12,625 nt of DNA from DAOUAG01 sp034432935 (GTDB taxonomy: Bacteria; Chloroflexota; Dehalococcoidia; SM23-28-2; RBG-16-64-32). Below are positions 6,348 through 12,625 of the stretch, piece by piece. A model generated the notes under the pieces. The model ran no database searches and had not been told where the DNA came from. It worked only from the letters and a program-made list of their open reading frames with translations. The stretch is taken from the NCBI GenBank assembly GCA_034432935.1, contig DAOUBD010000059.1:1-12625 (forward strand), given 5' to 3'. How positions within the stretch are numbered: the first letter of the stretch is position 1; each line of letters begins with the position of its first letter. Position numbers and translations under genes: made by a program.

Positions 6348-7116
6348 CGTGACTGAGGGCGCCCCCCTCGATCCATAGCACCTGGCCGGTGAAGTATTCG
6401 GCGGCGTCCGAGGCGATGTAGACGAGGGCGCCGGCGATCTCCTCCGGCTTGGCCAGCCGCTTGTAAGGGAGGTACCGCTCCAGCGCCTGCCGGTTGGCCT
6501 CCCCGCCGATAATGCCCATGCCTTCCGTCCACCCGGCGCCGATGGCGTTGACGGTCACGCCCGTGCGGGCCCACTCCAGGGCCAGGGCCCGGGTGAAATT
6601 GAGGACGCCGGCCTGGGCCGCGCAGTAGGCGGTGCCGTTGCACATGCCCCGCTCGCCCAAGAGCGAGACGATGTTGATGATGCGCCCGGCCCCGCGGGCC
6701 ACCATCCCTTGGCCCGCGAGACGGCAGGCCAGGTAGACGCCCCCGAGGTTCACGTCCAGCGCCCTCCGCCACTCGCTAGGGGTGATCTCCGCCAGAGGCT
6801 TGGCCAGCGGCAGGTCCGGCGCGTTCACCAGGATATCGATCTTGCCCAACTCGGCCGTGGTGCGTTCCACGAGGGCCCGGACGTCGGTCTCGTCGGTCAC
6901 TTCGATGCTCTGGGCGAACCCCTTGCGGTTCAGGGCCCAGACCTCATTGGCGCAGGAGTTGGCGGCCACCTCCTCGCGCTTGGAGCGGGTAGTGGTGGCC
7001 ACCGCCACGTCCGCCCCAGCCTCGGCCAGCGCCACGGCTGCGGCCCGGCCCAGGACGTTGGAGGCCCCGATCACCAGGGCAGCCTTGCCATGCAGTGTGA
7101 AGGGGATTCCGGCCAT
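6343..7116 (-). CDS. SDR-family oxidoreductase lacking the catalytic lysine
   Basis: This 257-residue protein has classical short-chain dehydrogenase/reductase layout. The dinucleotide motif is degenerate (GASNVLG, 17-23, against TGxxxGxG) and the NNAG motif has become NAPD (98-101). Asn123 and Ser151 of the catalytic tetrad remain and Tyr164 is present, but the YxxxK motif reads YCAAQ, so the lysine is Gln168 (CAG). Loss of this lysine normally abolishes ordinary alcohol/ketone redox activity, so this may be a pseudoenzyme subunit or an enzyme with changed chemistry. The C-terminal end GQVLWIEGG is typical. The start at 7116 has GAGGAGG 7 bases upstream and overlaps the stop of the intact SDR as TGATG, so the two are translationally coupled and probably made in matched amounts. 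A longer reading from 7314 was rejected because its extra 66 residues lie inside the upstream gene. Confidence 0.92.
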   Translation of the reverse strand: MAGIPFTLHGKAALVIGASNVLGRAAAVALAEAGADVAVATTTRSKREEVAANSCANEVWALNRKGFAQSIEVTDETDVRALVERTTAELGKIDILVNAPDLPLAKPLAEITPSEWRRALDVNLGGVYLACRLAGQGMVARGAGRIINIVSLLGERGMCNGTAYCAAQAGVLNFTRALALEWARTGVTVNAIGAGWTEGMGIIGGEANRQALERYLPYKRLAKPEEIAGALVYIASDAAEYFTGQVLWIEGGALSHV

Positions 7117-7925
7117 CACGCTCCCTCCTCTAGCGGAACGACGGGCGCGAAGCCGGTGGGAGCGTGGCCCCCGGCCAGGCCGCCGCCCTCCAGAGCCACG
7201 ATCTGGCCGTTCATGTAGTCCGTCAGGTCCGAGGCCAGAAACACCGCCACGGGCCCGATCTCTTCGTCCTTCCCCAGGCGCCCGATGGGCACGTACTTGC
7301 CTCCCTTCCACCACTCGAACATCGCCGGGTCATCGTGAGGGAAGAGCCCCGGGGCGATGAGGTTGGCCTGGATGGCCGGGCCGTAGGTCAGGGCCAGGGC
7401 CCTGGTGAAGTTGATGAGCCCCGCCTTGGCCGAGGTGTACATGAAGTTGTTGCGCCCGGCCCGCAGTCCAAAGCCGGAGGTGACGTTGATGATCTTGCCC
7501 CGTCCGCGCTTCACCATGTGGGGTATGACCGCCCGGGTGCAGTAAACGGCCCCCGTCAGGTTGGTGTCGATGCCGGTGCGCCAGATGCGGTCGCTAATGG
7601 CCTCCAGGGGGTTGGCGAAGCCCTCCGTCGCGCCGCCGGCGTTGTTGAGAAGGATGTCGATCTGTCCGAACTCGGCCAGGGTGGCCTGCACCATGGCGTC
7701 CACCGATGCCGAGTCGGTGACGTCGCAGGTAACAGCCAGACAGCGGCGTCCCCGCTCCCGCACGAGCCGGGCCGTCTCCTCGATCTGGGCTGCCGTGCGG
7801 GCGGCCGCCACGATGTCGGCCCCGGCCTCCGCTAGGGCCAAAGCGAAGGCGCGGCCGAGCCCGCGCCCGGCCCCGGTGACGATGGCCACCTTGCCGTCCA
7901 ACCTCAACCTGTCCAGGATGCCCAT
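7116..7925 (-). CDS. SDR-family NAD(P)-dependent oxidoreductase (intact active site)
   Basis: This is a complete classical SDR of 269 residues: TGAGRGLG (17-24), DVTD (68-71), NNAG (94-97), Asn122, Ser150 and YTSAK (Tyr163, Lys167), then GQIVALEGGG near the end. A slightly long C-terminal tail follows (about 250-269). It should interconvert a hydroxyl and a keto group with NAD(H) or NADP(H) in the cytoplasm. An Ala-rich second strand (AAART, 40-44) does not decide the cofactor. ATG 7925 is preferred over TTG 7931 because GGAGG lies 6 bases before the ATG and directly against the TTG. The gene is coupled to a downstream SDR that lacks the lysine, suggesting a heteromeric dehydrogenase. The substrate is probably a 3-hydroxyacyl-CoA or similar, judging by the crotonase and CoA-transferases further downstream. 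That is inference. Confidence 0.94.
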   Translation of the reverse strand: MGILDRLRLDGKVAIVTGAGRGLGRAFALALAEAGADIVAAARTAAQIEETARLVRERGRRCLAVTCDVTDSASVDAMVQATLAEFGQIDILLNNAGGATEGFANPLEAISDRIWRTGIDTNLTGAVYCTRAVIPHMVKRGRGKIINVTSGFGLRAGRNNFMYTSAKAGLINFTRALALTYGPAIQANLIAPGLFPHDDPAMFEWWKGGKYVPIGRLGKDEEIGPVAVFLASDLTDYMNGQIVALEGGGLAGGHAPTGFAPVVPLEEGA

Positions 7926-7972
7926 AGCCAACCTCCGTATCGCGCTACAGTCTTACCGGGCGTCTCACTACG

Positions 7973-8473
7973 TTAGCTGCCGGAGGTCCCACGGGCAACA
8001 GCCTCTGCCGCCTGCCGGGCCGCCTGATCCGGGGTCTGCGAGGTGTCTATGCAGACCAGCCGGACGCCTTCGGGAGCCTCGGCCGCGCTTACGGCAGCCG
8101 GGTCCGCCAGGGCCACGGCGACGCCGCCGCCCGTCCGGGCGATTTCACGCCCAACGTAACGTAGCGCCCAGGCCAGGGCGCCTGCCTGCGGCGAGCAGAA
8201 AACGAGGGCGTCCAGGCCGCCCAGGGCCTTGGCTACCTGGCGCGCCATCACCCGGAAGGCGGCCTCGTTGCCTGCAGGGAGGGCGTGGGCCAGGGCGCCC
8301 AGGCGACGGGCCAACCGCTGCGCCTCGAAGGCGGCGGTAGCCCCGGACGACCCGCTGGCCAGGGCCAGGCGGGCCCCCATTTCGGTCAGCGCCGCGGCCA
8401 CTGCCCGGCCGTGCTCTGTCTCGGCCCCCAACACCAGCACCCGCTGGCCGGTGGCGTCAGATGGCTCCGTCAC
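7973..8473 (-). CDS. Short Rossmann-fold protein, truncated SDR-like
   Basis: The product has 166 residues if it starts at GTG 8473, which has AAGGA 7 bases upstream. A GTG at 8491 would add 6 residues but has no ribosome site. The N-terminal half reads like the first SDR strand-helix-strand: VLVLGAETEHGRAVAAALTE with a degenerate glycine motif. It then has GGLDALVFCSPQ, which resembles the strand before the NNAG position. There is no Ser-Tyr-Lys triad and no room for the SDR C-terminal half, since the family usually needs about 250 residues. It is therefore a non-catalytic or novel small nucleotide-fold protein, or an eroded SDR. The frame is intact, with ordinary GC-rich codon use and spacing of 47 bases to the next SDR gene, so it looks maintained rather than dead. 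Function is unknown. Confidence 0.75.
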   Translation of the reverse strand: MTEPSDATGQRVLVLGAETEHGRAVAAALTEMGARLALASGSSGATAAFEAQRLARRLGALAHALPAGNEAAFRVMARQVAKALGGLDALVFCSPQAGALAWALRYVGREIARTGGGVAVALADPAAVSAAEAPEGVRLVCIDTSQTPDQAARQAAEAVARGTSGS

Positions 8474-8523
8474 GCCACGATCCTTCGGCACGGCCCAGCG
8501 CCGGCCCGCCAGCTCGCGGCTGG

Positions 8524-9000
8524 CTAGGCCGGGGCGCCGTAGCGGCTGGCGGCCTCGTAGATGTGGTGCATAGCGTGGAGCACGGCCACGGCGGCAATGA
8601 TGTTTGATACGGGCACAGAGGCTGAGAGGAAGCGCCGCCTCACCTTCAGGTGCTCCTCTGGCAGGCCACGAACGAAATCAGCGAGCCTCCGGTAGTTGCC
8701 ATCCAACGCCTCCATCACCTGCTGCGGCGCCATGGACGCCATAGCGCCGACCGATTGGGCGTTCATGCGGTCTATGTCCAGGCCCGCGCCAATGTCTTGT
8801 TCCTCGCCGGCCGCCAGCACGCTCTGGGCCAGGGTGGGGATCGCCGCTGCCACGGCCGCCAGGTGGGCATACGTCTCCTTGGGCGTCCAGCCGTTGGCCC
8901 TTTTCTGATCCCACTCCTCGGGGGCGAAGGACGCTGCGACGCGGCGGGCGTAGGCGGCCGCGATCTCCATGTCCCGAAGTATCTCCTCTTTGGCGAACAA
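8524..9000 (-). CDS. DinB-family (four-helix, metal-binding) protein
   Basis: This 158-residue protein has the DinB/YfiT/maleylpyruvate-isomerase N-terminal fold pattern: a first amphipathic helix, then GWTPKETYAHLAAV (37-50) with His46, and a late helix LHAMHHIYEA (141-150) with His142 and His146. His46, His142 and His146 are the likely metal-binding triad. Many family members are thiol-dependent (mycothiol or bacillithiol) transferases or isomerases; others have no known role. The start is TTG at 9000, supported by GAGGAGG exactly 7 bases upstream. The first ATG, at codon 11, has GAGGAG 12 bases before it and is less well placed. Only 3 bases separate it from the stop of the aminotransferase gene, so it is in the same operon. 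The substrate cannot be predicted. Confidence 0.85.
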   Translation of the reverse strand: MFAKEEILRDMEIAAAYARRVAASFAPEEWDQKRANGWTPKETYAHLAAVAAAIPTLAQSVLAAGEEQDIGAGLDIDRMNAQSVGAMASMAPQQVMEALDGNYRRLADFVRGLPEEHLKVRRRFLSASVPVSNIIAAVAVLHAMHHIYEAASRYGAPA

Positions 9001-9003
9001 GGG

Positions 9004-10251
9004 CTAACCTCCTCTAGCGCTTGATGAAGAATCCTGCGTTTCGGAGTTGAAGAAGCGGGCCGCGGCGGCGACGCCGGCGCCCCTTTCTAGCCGGAAGCCT
9101 TGCTTCAGTAGCTGGGACTCCAGGGCGTGGAGCAGGGCCAGGACGTTGGCCTCAGTTGAGCCGGCGCCCATGAGGCCGATGCGCAGGACCCGCCCCTGGA
9201 GCTCGCCGATGCCCCCGCCTATTTCGATGTTGTGTTCGTACAGGAGACCCTTGCGCAGCGCCCCGTCATCGACGCCTTCCGGCACGCGCACGGTGGTGAG
9301 AGGCGGCAGGCGGTGGCCCTCCTGGGCGTGAAGCGTCAGCCCCATCGCCTCCAGCCCCAGGCGCAGCCCCTCGGCGTTGCGCTGGTGCCGGCGGATACGG
9401 GCCTCCAGCCCCTCCTCTAGGACGATGCGCAACGCCTCCCGCAGGGCGTAGAGCATGGTCATCGGCGGCGTGTGGTGGTAGGCCCGGGTCGCCGGTTGGC
9501 CGTCGGGGCGAGTCGGTGCGCCCCCCCAGTAGCGGCCCAGCATCGTTAGGTCTACGTAGAAGCTGCGAACCGGTTCCTTCCGGCGGGCGATGACTTCCAT
9601 CGCCGCCTCGCCCACCGTAAGGGGCGCCATGCCGGGCGGCGCCGAGAGGCACTTCTGAGTGCCGCTGTAGCAGATGTCGATCCCCCAGGCGTCGACTTCG
9701 AGGCGGCAGCCGGCGAGAGACGTTACGGCATCGACGATGAGAAGGGCGCCGTAACGATGGGCGATGCCAGAGATCTCCTCCAGGGGCTGGAGGATGCCGG
9801 TGCTGGTCTCCCCGTGGACGATGGCCACGGCCTTGACGCGCCCCGCCTTGCGCAACGTTGCCTCCACCTGTTCCGGCTCGATGATGCGGCCCCATTCCGC
9901 CTCCAAGGGCAGCACCTCGGCCCCGCAGCGCCGGGCCATGTCCGCCATGCGGAGGCCGAAGAACCCGTTCTGGCAGACGATGACCGTATCGCCAGGTTCG
10001 ACAACGTTGTAGATGGCAGCCTCCATGCCGCAGGTGCCGGTACCCGAGATGGCCATCGTCATGCCGTTCTCCGTCCGGAAGACGGAGCGCAACGGCCGCT
10101 GGGTGTCATCCAGCAACTGGACGAAAGCGGGGTCCAGGTAGCCGATGACGGGGGTCATCATGGCCCTGTAGACGCGGGGGTGCACGCCTGAGGGCCCCGG
10201 TCCGAGCAAGAGGCGGGCGGGGACGTTCAGTTCGCCAAGCTCCTGCGACAT
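9004..10251 (-). CDS. Class V PLP aminotransferase, alanine/serine-glyoxylate type
   Basis: This 415-residue protein belongs to the class V aminotransferases close to alanine--glyoxylate, serine--glyoxylate and serine--pyruvate transaminases. It shows LLGPGPSGVHPRV (15-27), GTGTCGMEAA (70-79) for cofactor phosphate contact, IVDAVTSLAG (172-181) with Asp174 for the pyridine nitrogen, and SGTQKCLSAPPG (196-207) with Lys200 as the Schiff-base lysine. RIGLMG lies near the C-terminus, followed by a 50-residue end. The usual reaction converts glyoxylate to glycine using alanine or serine; the amino donor cannot be read from sequence. ATG 10251 was chosen because GGGGAGG lies 5 bases upstream, whereas GTG 10257 overlaps that site. 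It follows gcvPB by 34 bases, which supports a role in glycine supply. Confidence 0.92.
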   Translation of the reverse strand: MSQELGELNVPARLLLGPGPSGVHPRVYRAMMTPVIGYLDPAFVQLLDDTQRPLRSVFRTENGMTMAISGTGTCGMEAAIYNVVEPGDTVIVCQNGFFGLRMADMARRCGAEVLPLEAEWGRIIEPEQVEATLRKAGRVKAVAIVHGETSTGILQPLEEISGIAHRYGALLIVDAVTSLAGCRLEVDAWGIDICYSGTQKCLSAPPGMAPLTVGEAAMEVIARRKEPVRSFYVDLTMLGRYWGGAPTRPDGQPATRAYHHTPPMTMLYALREALRIVLEEGLEARIRRHQRNAEGLRLGLEAMGLTLHAQEGHRLPPLTTVRVPEGVDDGALRKGLLYEHNIEIGGGIGELQGRVLRIGLMGAGSTEANVLALLHALESQLLKQGFRLERGAGVAAAARFFNSETQDSSSSARGG

Positions 10252-10285
10252 CAGCACCTCCCCTTACTGCGGCCTTGGTTGGTCT

Positions 10286-11773
10286 TCACAGCGCTTCCCC
10301 CTTCCAGCGCAACACCGGCTTGCGCGCCGCCGTCGCCTCGTCCAGACGGCGGAGGGGCGCTGTATGAGGGGCGCCCTTCACCAGCTCCGGCTGCTCCTGC
10401 GCCTCCCGGGCGATCTCCAGCATCGCCTCGCAGAAGGCGTCCAGGGTCTCCTTGGACTCCGATTCGGTGGGCTCGATCATGAGCGCTTCTTCGACAATGA
10501 GGGGAAAGTAGACCGTCGGCGGATGAAAGCCGTAATCGATGAGGCGTTTGGCGATGTCCAACGTCCTGACGCCTGACGCCCGCTGCTTGGCTCCCGAGAG
10601 GACTACCTCGTGCATGCAGCGCCGCTGGTACGGCAGGTGATAGGCGTCGCGCAGGCGGGCCATGAGGTAGTTGGCGTTGAGGACGGCGTTTTCGCTTACC
10701 GCCCGCAGACCCTCAGCCCCGAGGCTGAGAATATAGGTTAGGGCGCGCACAATCACCCCGAAGTTGCCGTGGAACGCGGTCAGCTTGCCGATGCTCTTCT
10801 CCGGCGTGACCAAGCGGTAGAAGCCGTTCTCCTCTTCCACCACTGGCGCGGGCAGATACGGGGCCAACTTGGCCTTGGCGCAGAGGGGCCCAGCGCCGGG
10901 GCCGCCGCCGCCGTGGGGCGCCGAAAACGTCTTGTGCAGGTTGAGATGCACGATATCGAAGCCCATGTCGCCGAAGCGGGCGCGCCCCAGGAAGGCGTTC
11001 TGGTTGGCGCCGTCGCCGTAGAGGAGGGCGCCCCTCTCGTGCAATAGGGCCGCTATCGCCCCAATGTTGCGGTCGAAGAGCCCCAGAGTGGAGGGCAGGG
11101 TCAGCATCATGGCGGCGACAGTGCCGTCCACCTCCTTGCGCAAAAACTCAAGGTCGGTATTGCCCTCGGCGTCCGACGGCACGGTGACCACCTGGAAGCC
11201 GGCCATGGCGGCCGTAGCCGGGTTGGTGCCGTGGGCCGAATCTGGCACGAGGACCTTGCGCCGGGACCCGTCACCGTGGTCGATCAGGTAGGCCTTGATG
11301 GTCAGAACGCCAGAGAGCTCGCCCTGGGCGCCGGCGGCCGGGGCCAGGCTCACGGCGTCCATCCCTGTGATCTCCGCCAGCGCCTCTTGCAGGCCGTGCA
11401 TCACCCACAGGGCGCCCTGCGTGGTCTCCGGGGCCTGGAGCGGGTGAGGGCCGCTGAAGCCGGGGAGCCGGGCGACGTCCTCGTTGACCTTGGGGTTGTA
11501 CTTCATGGTGCACGACCCCAAAGGGTAGAATCCTGTGTCCACGCCGTAGTTCAGCCGGCTGAGGGCCAGGAAGTAGCGAATGACCTCGTTCTGGGCCATC
11601 TCCGGGAGGGTGAGGCTGGAACGCAGGAAGCGCTCTGGAGGCAGGGGCGCCTTCGGGACGTCGAGGCTGGGCAGCCTGACGCCCTGCCGGCCCGGGCGGC
11701 CTCGATCGAAGGAGAGCCTGGCGCCCATGCTGAGCGCCACGGCGCCTGCCCTGGATCTTTGGGCTGTCGTCAT
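10286..11773 (-). CDS. gcvPB: Glycine dehydrogenase (decarboxylating) subunit 2
   Basis: This 495-residue protein is the C-terminal half of the split P-protein of the glycine cleavage system, the PLP subunit that decarboxylates glycine and passes aminomethyl to lipoyl-H-protein. Diagnostic features are FYPLGSCTMKYNP (82-94), PDSAHGTNPA (177-186), and HLNLHKTFSAPHGGGGPG (276-293), in which Lys281 is the PLP lysine, plus the glycine-rich loop after it. Length is usual for the subunit. ATG 11773 has GGGGAGG 4 bases upstream and overlaps the gcvPA stop as ATGA, so the two halves are co-translated. Genes for the T, H and L proteins are not in this window; they may lie upstream of gcvPA, beyond the right edge. 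Confidence 0.97.
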   Translation of the reverse strand: MTTAQRSRAGAVALSMGARLSFDRGRPGRQGVRLPSLDVPKAPLPPERFLRSSLTLPEMAQNEVIRYFLALSRLNYGVDTGFYPLGSCTMKYNPKVNEDVARLPGFSGPHPLQAPETTQGALWVMHGLQEALAEITGMDAVSLAPAAGAQGELSGVLTIKAYLIDHGDGSRRKVLVPDSAHGTNPATAAMAGFQVVTVPSDAEGNTDLEFLRKEVDGTVAAMMLTLPSTLGLFDRNIGAIAALLHERGALLYGDGANQNAFLGRARFGDMGFDIVHLNLHKTFSAPHGGGGPGAGPLCAKAKLAPYLPAPVVEEENGFYRLVTPEKSIGKLTAFHGNFGVIVRALTYILSLGAEGLRAVSENAVLNANYLMARLRDAYHLPYQRRCMHEVVLSGAKQRASGVRTLDIAKRLIDYGFHPPTVYFPLIVEEALMIEPTESESKETLDAFCEAMLEIAREAQEQPELVKGAPHTAPLRRLDEATAARKPVLRWKGEAL

Positions 11774-12625
11774 CGCACCTCCCCTAGCGCCTCTGCCAGC
11801 CGCTCGATCTCCTCCCGGCTGTTCATCTCCGTAACGCAGAAGAGCATTCCGTTGGTCACCTGGCCGGAGATGTCCAGGCCGCCAATGATGCCCTTTTGCA
11901 GGAGGTGGCGGTTGATCTCCGCCGGCGGCCGGGGGCAGCTCACGGCAAACTCTTTGAAGAAGGCGCCCCGCGTGGCCAGAGAATACCCCTCCAGGCCGGC
12001 GATGAGCCCTGCGGCGTAATGGGCCTTGTGGTAGCAGAGTTCGGCGATCTGCCTGAGCCCCTCCTTGCCCACCGTCGCCAAATAGACGACGGCTGCCAGC
12101 CCTACTAGCTGCTGACTGGTACAGATGTTGGACGTGGCGCGCTCTCGCCGTATGTGTTGCTCGCGCGTCTGGAGGGTAAGGACGTAACCCGTGCGTCCCT
12201 CGGCGTCCGTGGTCCGGCCGGCGATGCGCCCGGGCATCTGGCGCAGGAACTGGTTGCGGCAGGCGAAGAGCCCAAGGTAGGGGCCGCCGAAACTCAGAGG
12301 CGTGCCCAGGCTCTGCGCCTCGGCCACGGCGATATCGGCGCCGTATTCGCCCGGCGGGGCCAGCATCCCCAGGGAGATGGGGTCGGCGGCCGCCACGTAG
12401 AGGGCGCCGGCCTCGTGCGCGGCCTGGCCCAGCGCCCAGACGTCCTGGATCTCGCCCAGAAACGCCGGCTGCTGCACGGCCAAACAGGCATGGTCTTTGC
12501 CCACGTCTTCGGGCCCCCCCGCGTCGTCAACGGCCAGCCCCGGCCCAAAGGCGTACGTTCGCACAACGGCCGCCCAGTTGGGGTTCAGGCTGTGGTGGAG
12601 GGCGATGCGCTGGCGGCCGGTTACG
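11770..12625 (-). CDS. gcvPA: Glycine dehydrogenase (decarboxylating) subunit 1, C-terminal part (5' end outside window)
   Basis: The frame runs without a stop from the right edge to TGA 11772-11770, giving 284 codons, about two thirds of the usual 440-450 residue subunit; the N-terminus is cut off. The visible part starts VTGRQRIALHHSLNPNW and includes GADIAVAEAQSLGTPLSFGGPYLG, RQMPGRIAGRT, TLQTREQHIRRERATSNICT and GGLDISGQ, all characteristic of GcvPA. It pairs with GcvPB to form the heterodimeric P-protein; this half carries no PLP lysine but completes the active site. The apparent start at 12564 is an internal GTG and is not used, since the homology continues upstream of it. The stop overlaps the gcvPB start by 4 bases. 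Confidence 0.96.
   Translation of the reverse strand, partial: VTGRQRIALHHSLNPNWAAVVRTYAFGPGLAVDDAGGPEDVGKDHACLAVQQPAFLGEIQDVWALGQAAHEAGALYVAAADPISLGMLAPPGEYGADIAVAEAQSLGTPLSFGGPYLGLFACRNQFLRQMPGRIAGRTTDAEGRTGYVLTLQTREQHIRRERATSNICTSQQLVGLAAVVYLATVGKEGLRQIAELCYHKAHYAAGLIAGLEGYSLATRGAFFKEFAVSCPRPPAEINRHLLQKGIIGGLDISGQVTNGMLFCVTEMNSREEIERLAEALGEVR

Noticed and set aside
7117..7314. 66-residue N-terminal extension of the lysine-lacking SDR
   Set aside because: The added part lies inside the intact SDR gene, is Arg/Gly-rich, and precedes an ATG with GAGGAGG at ideal spacing.
1..12625. CRISPR array, tRNA, rRNA, insertion sequence or transposase
   Set aside because: No regularly spaced repeats, no cloverleaf-like or ribosomal sequence, and no transposase-like frame or terminal inverted repeats were seen. 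Almost the whole window is tightly packed minus-strand coding DNA.

Overview
This is a GC-rich bacterial window in which every supported gene lies on the minus strand: thirteen genes, two cut by the window edges, with very short gaps or overlaps. Read in transcription order (high to low coordinates) it forms one long directon. The taxonomy is inferred. Split glycine dehydrogenase, a luciferase-like (F420/flavin) oxidoreductase, a pair of CaiB/BaiF CoA-transferases and strong AGGAGG ribosome sites together would fit a Chloroflexota-like (Dehalococcoidia/SAR202-type) or similar environmental bacterium. No ribosomal or other phylogenetic marker is present to prove it.

Block 1 (12625 to about 9004) handles one-carbon and amino-acid metabolism. 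It holds gcvPA (5' end outside the window) and gcvPB, which overlap by ATGA and encode the two halves of the glycine-cleavage P-protein. A class V alanine/serine-glyoxylate-type aminotransferase follows 34 bases later. The aminotransferase could make glycine from glyoxylate, and GcvPA/PB would then decarboxylate it.

Block 2 (9000 to 6343) holds a small DinB-fold protein with a TTG start, a short Rossmann protein resembling a truncated SDR, an intact SDR dehydrogenase, and a second SDR that has lost its catalytic lysine. The last two overlap as TGATG.

Block 3 (6335 to 5190) is a ferritin-like/VIT1 fusion (MbfA-like iron or manganese transporter). It has a perfect TATAAT 7 bases upstream of its ATG, which suggests a leaderless internal promoter.

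Block 4 (5189 to 703) begins with the largest gap (137 bases). This gap carries a candidate promoter and a 10-base perfect inverted repeat whose near arm abuts the -10. Then come two class III CoA-transferases (the first with Glu in place of the catalytic Asp, the second intact), a luciferase-like oxidoreductase and a crotonase-family protein coupled by ATGA. Last is the N-terminal part of a secreted CSLREA/beta-helix protein, cut by the window's left edge.

The most interesting overall pattern is that two gene pairs, the SDRs and the CoA-transferases, each combine one member with a normal active site and one with an altered active site, next to a crotonase. This resembles the logic of the Bbs module of anaerobic toluene degradation (BbsEF CoA-transferase, BbsH hydratase, BbsCD dehydrogenase with a pseudoenzyme subunit). 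It suggests a CoA-thioester oxidation pathway for an unknown organic acid. That link is inference.
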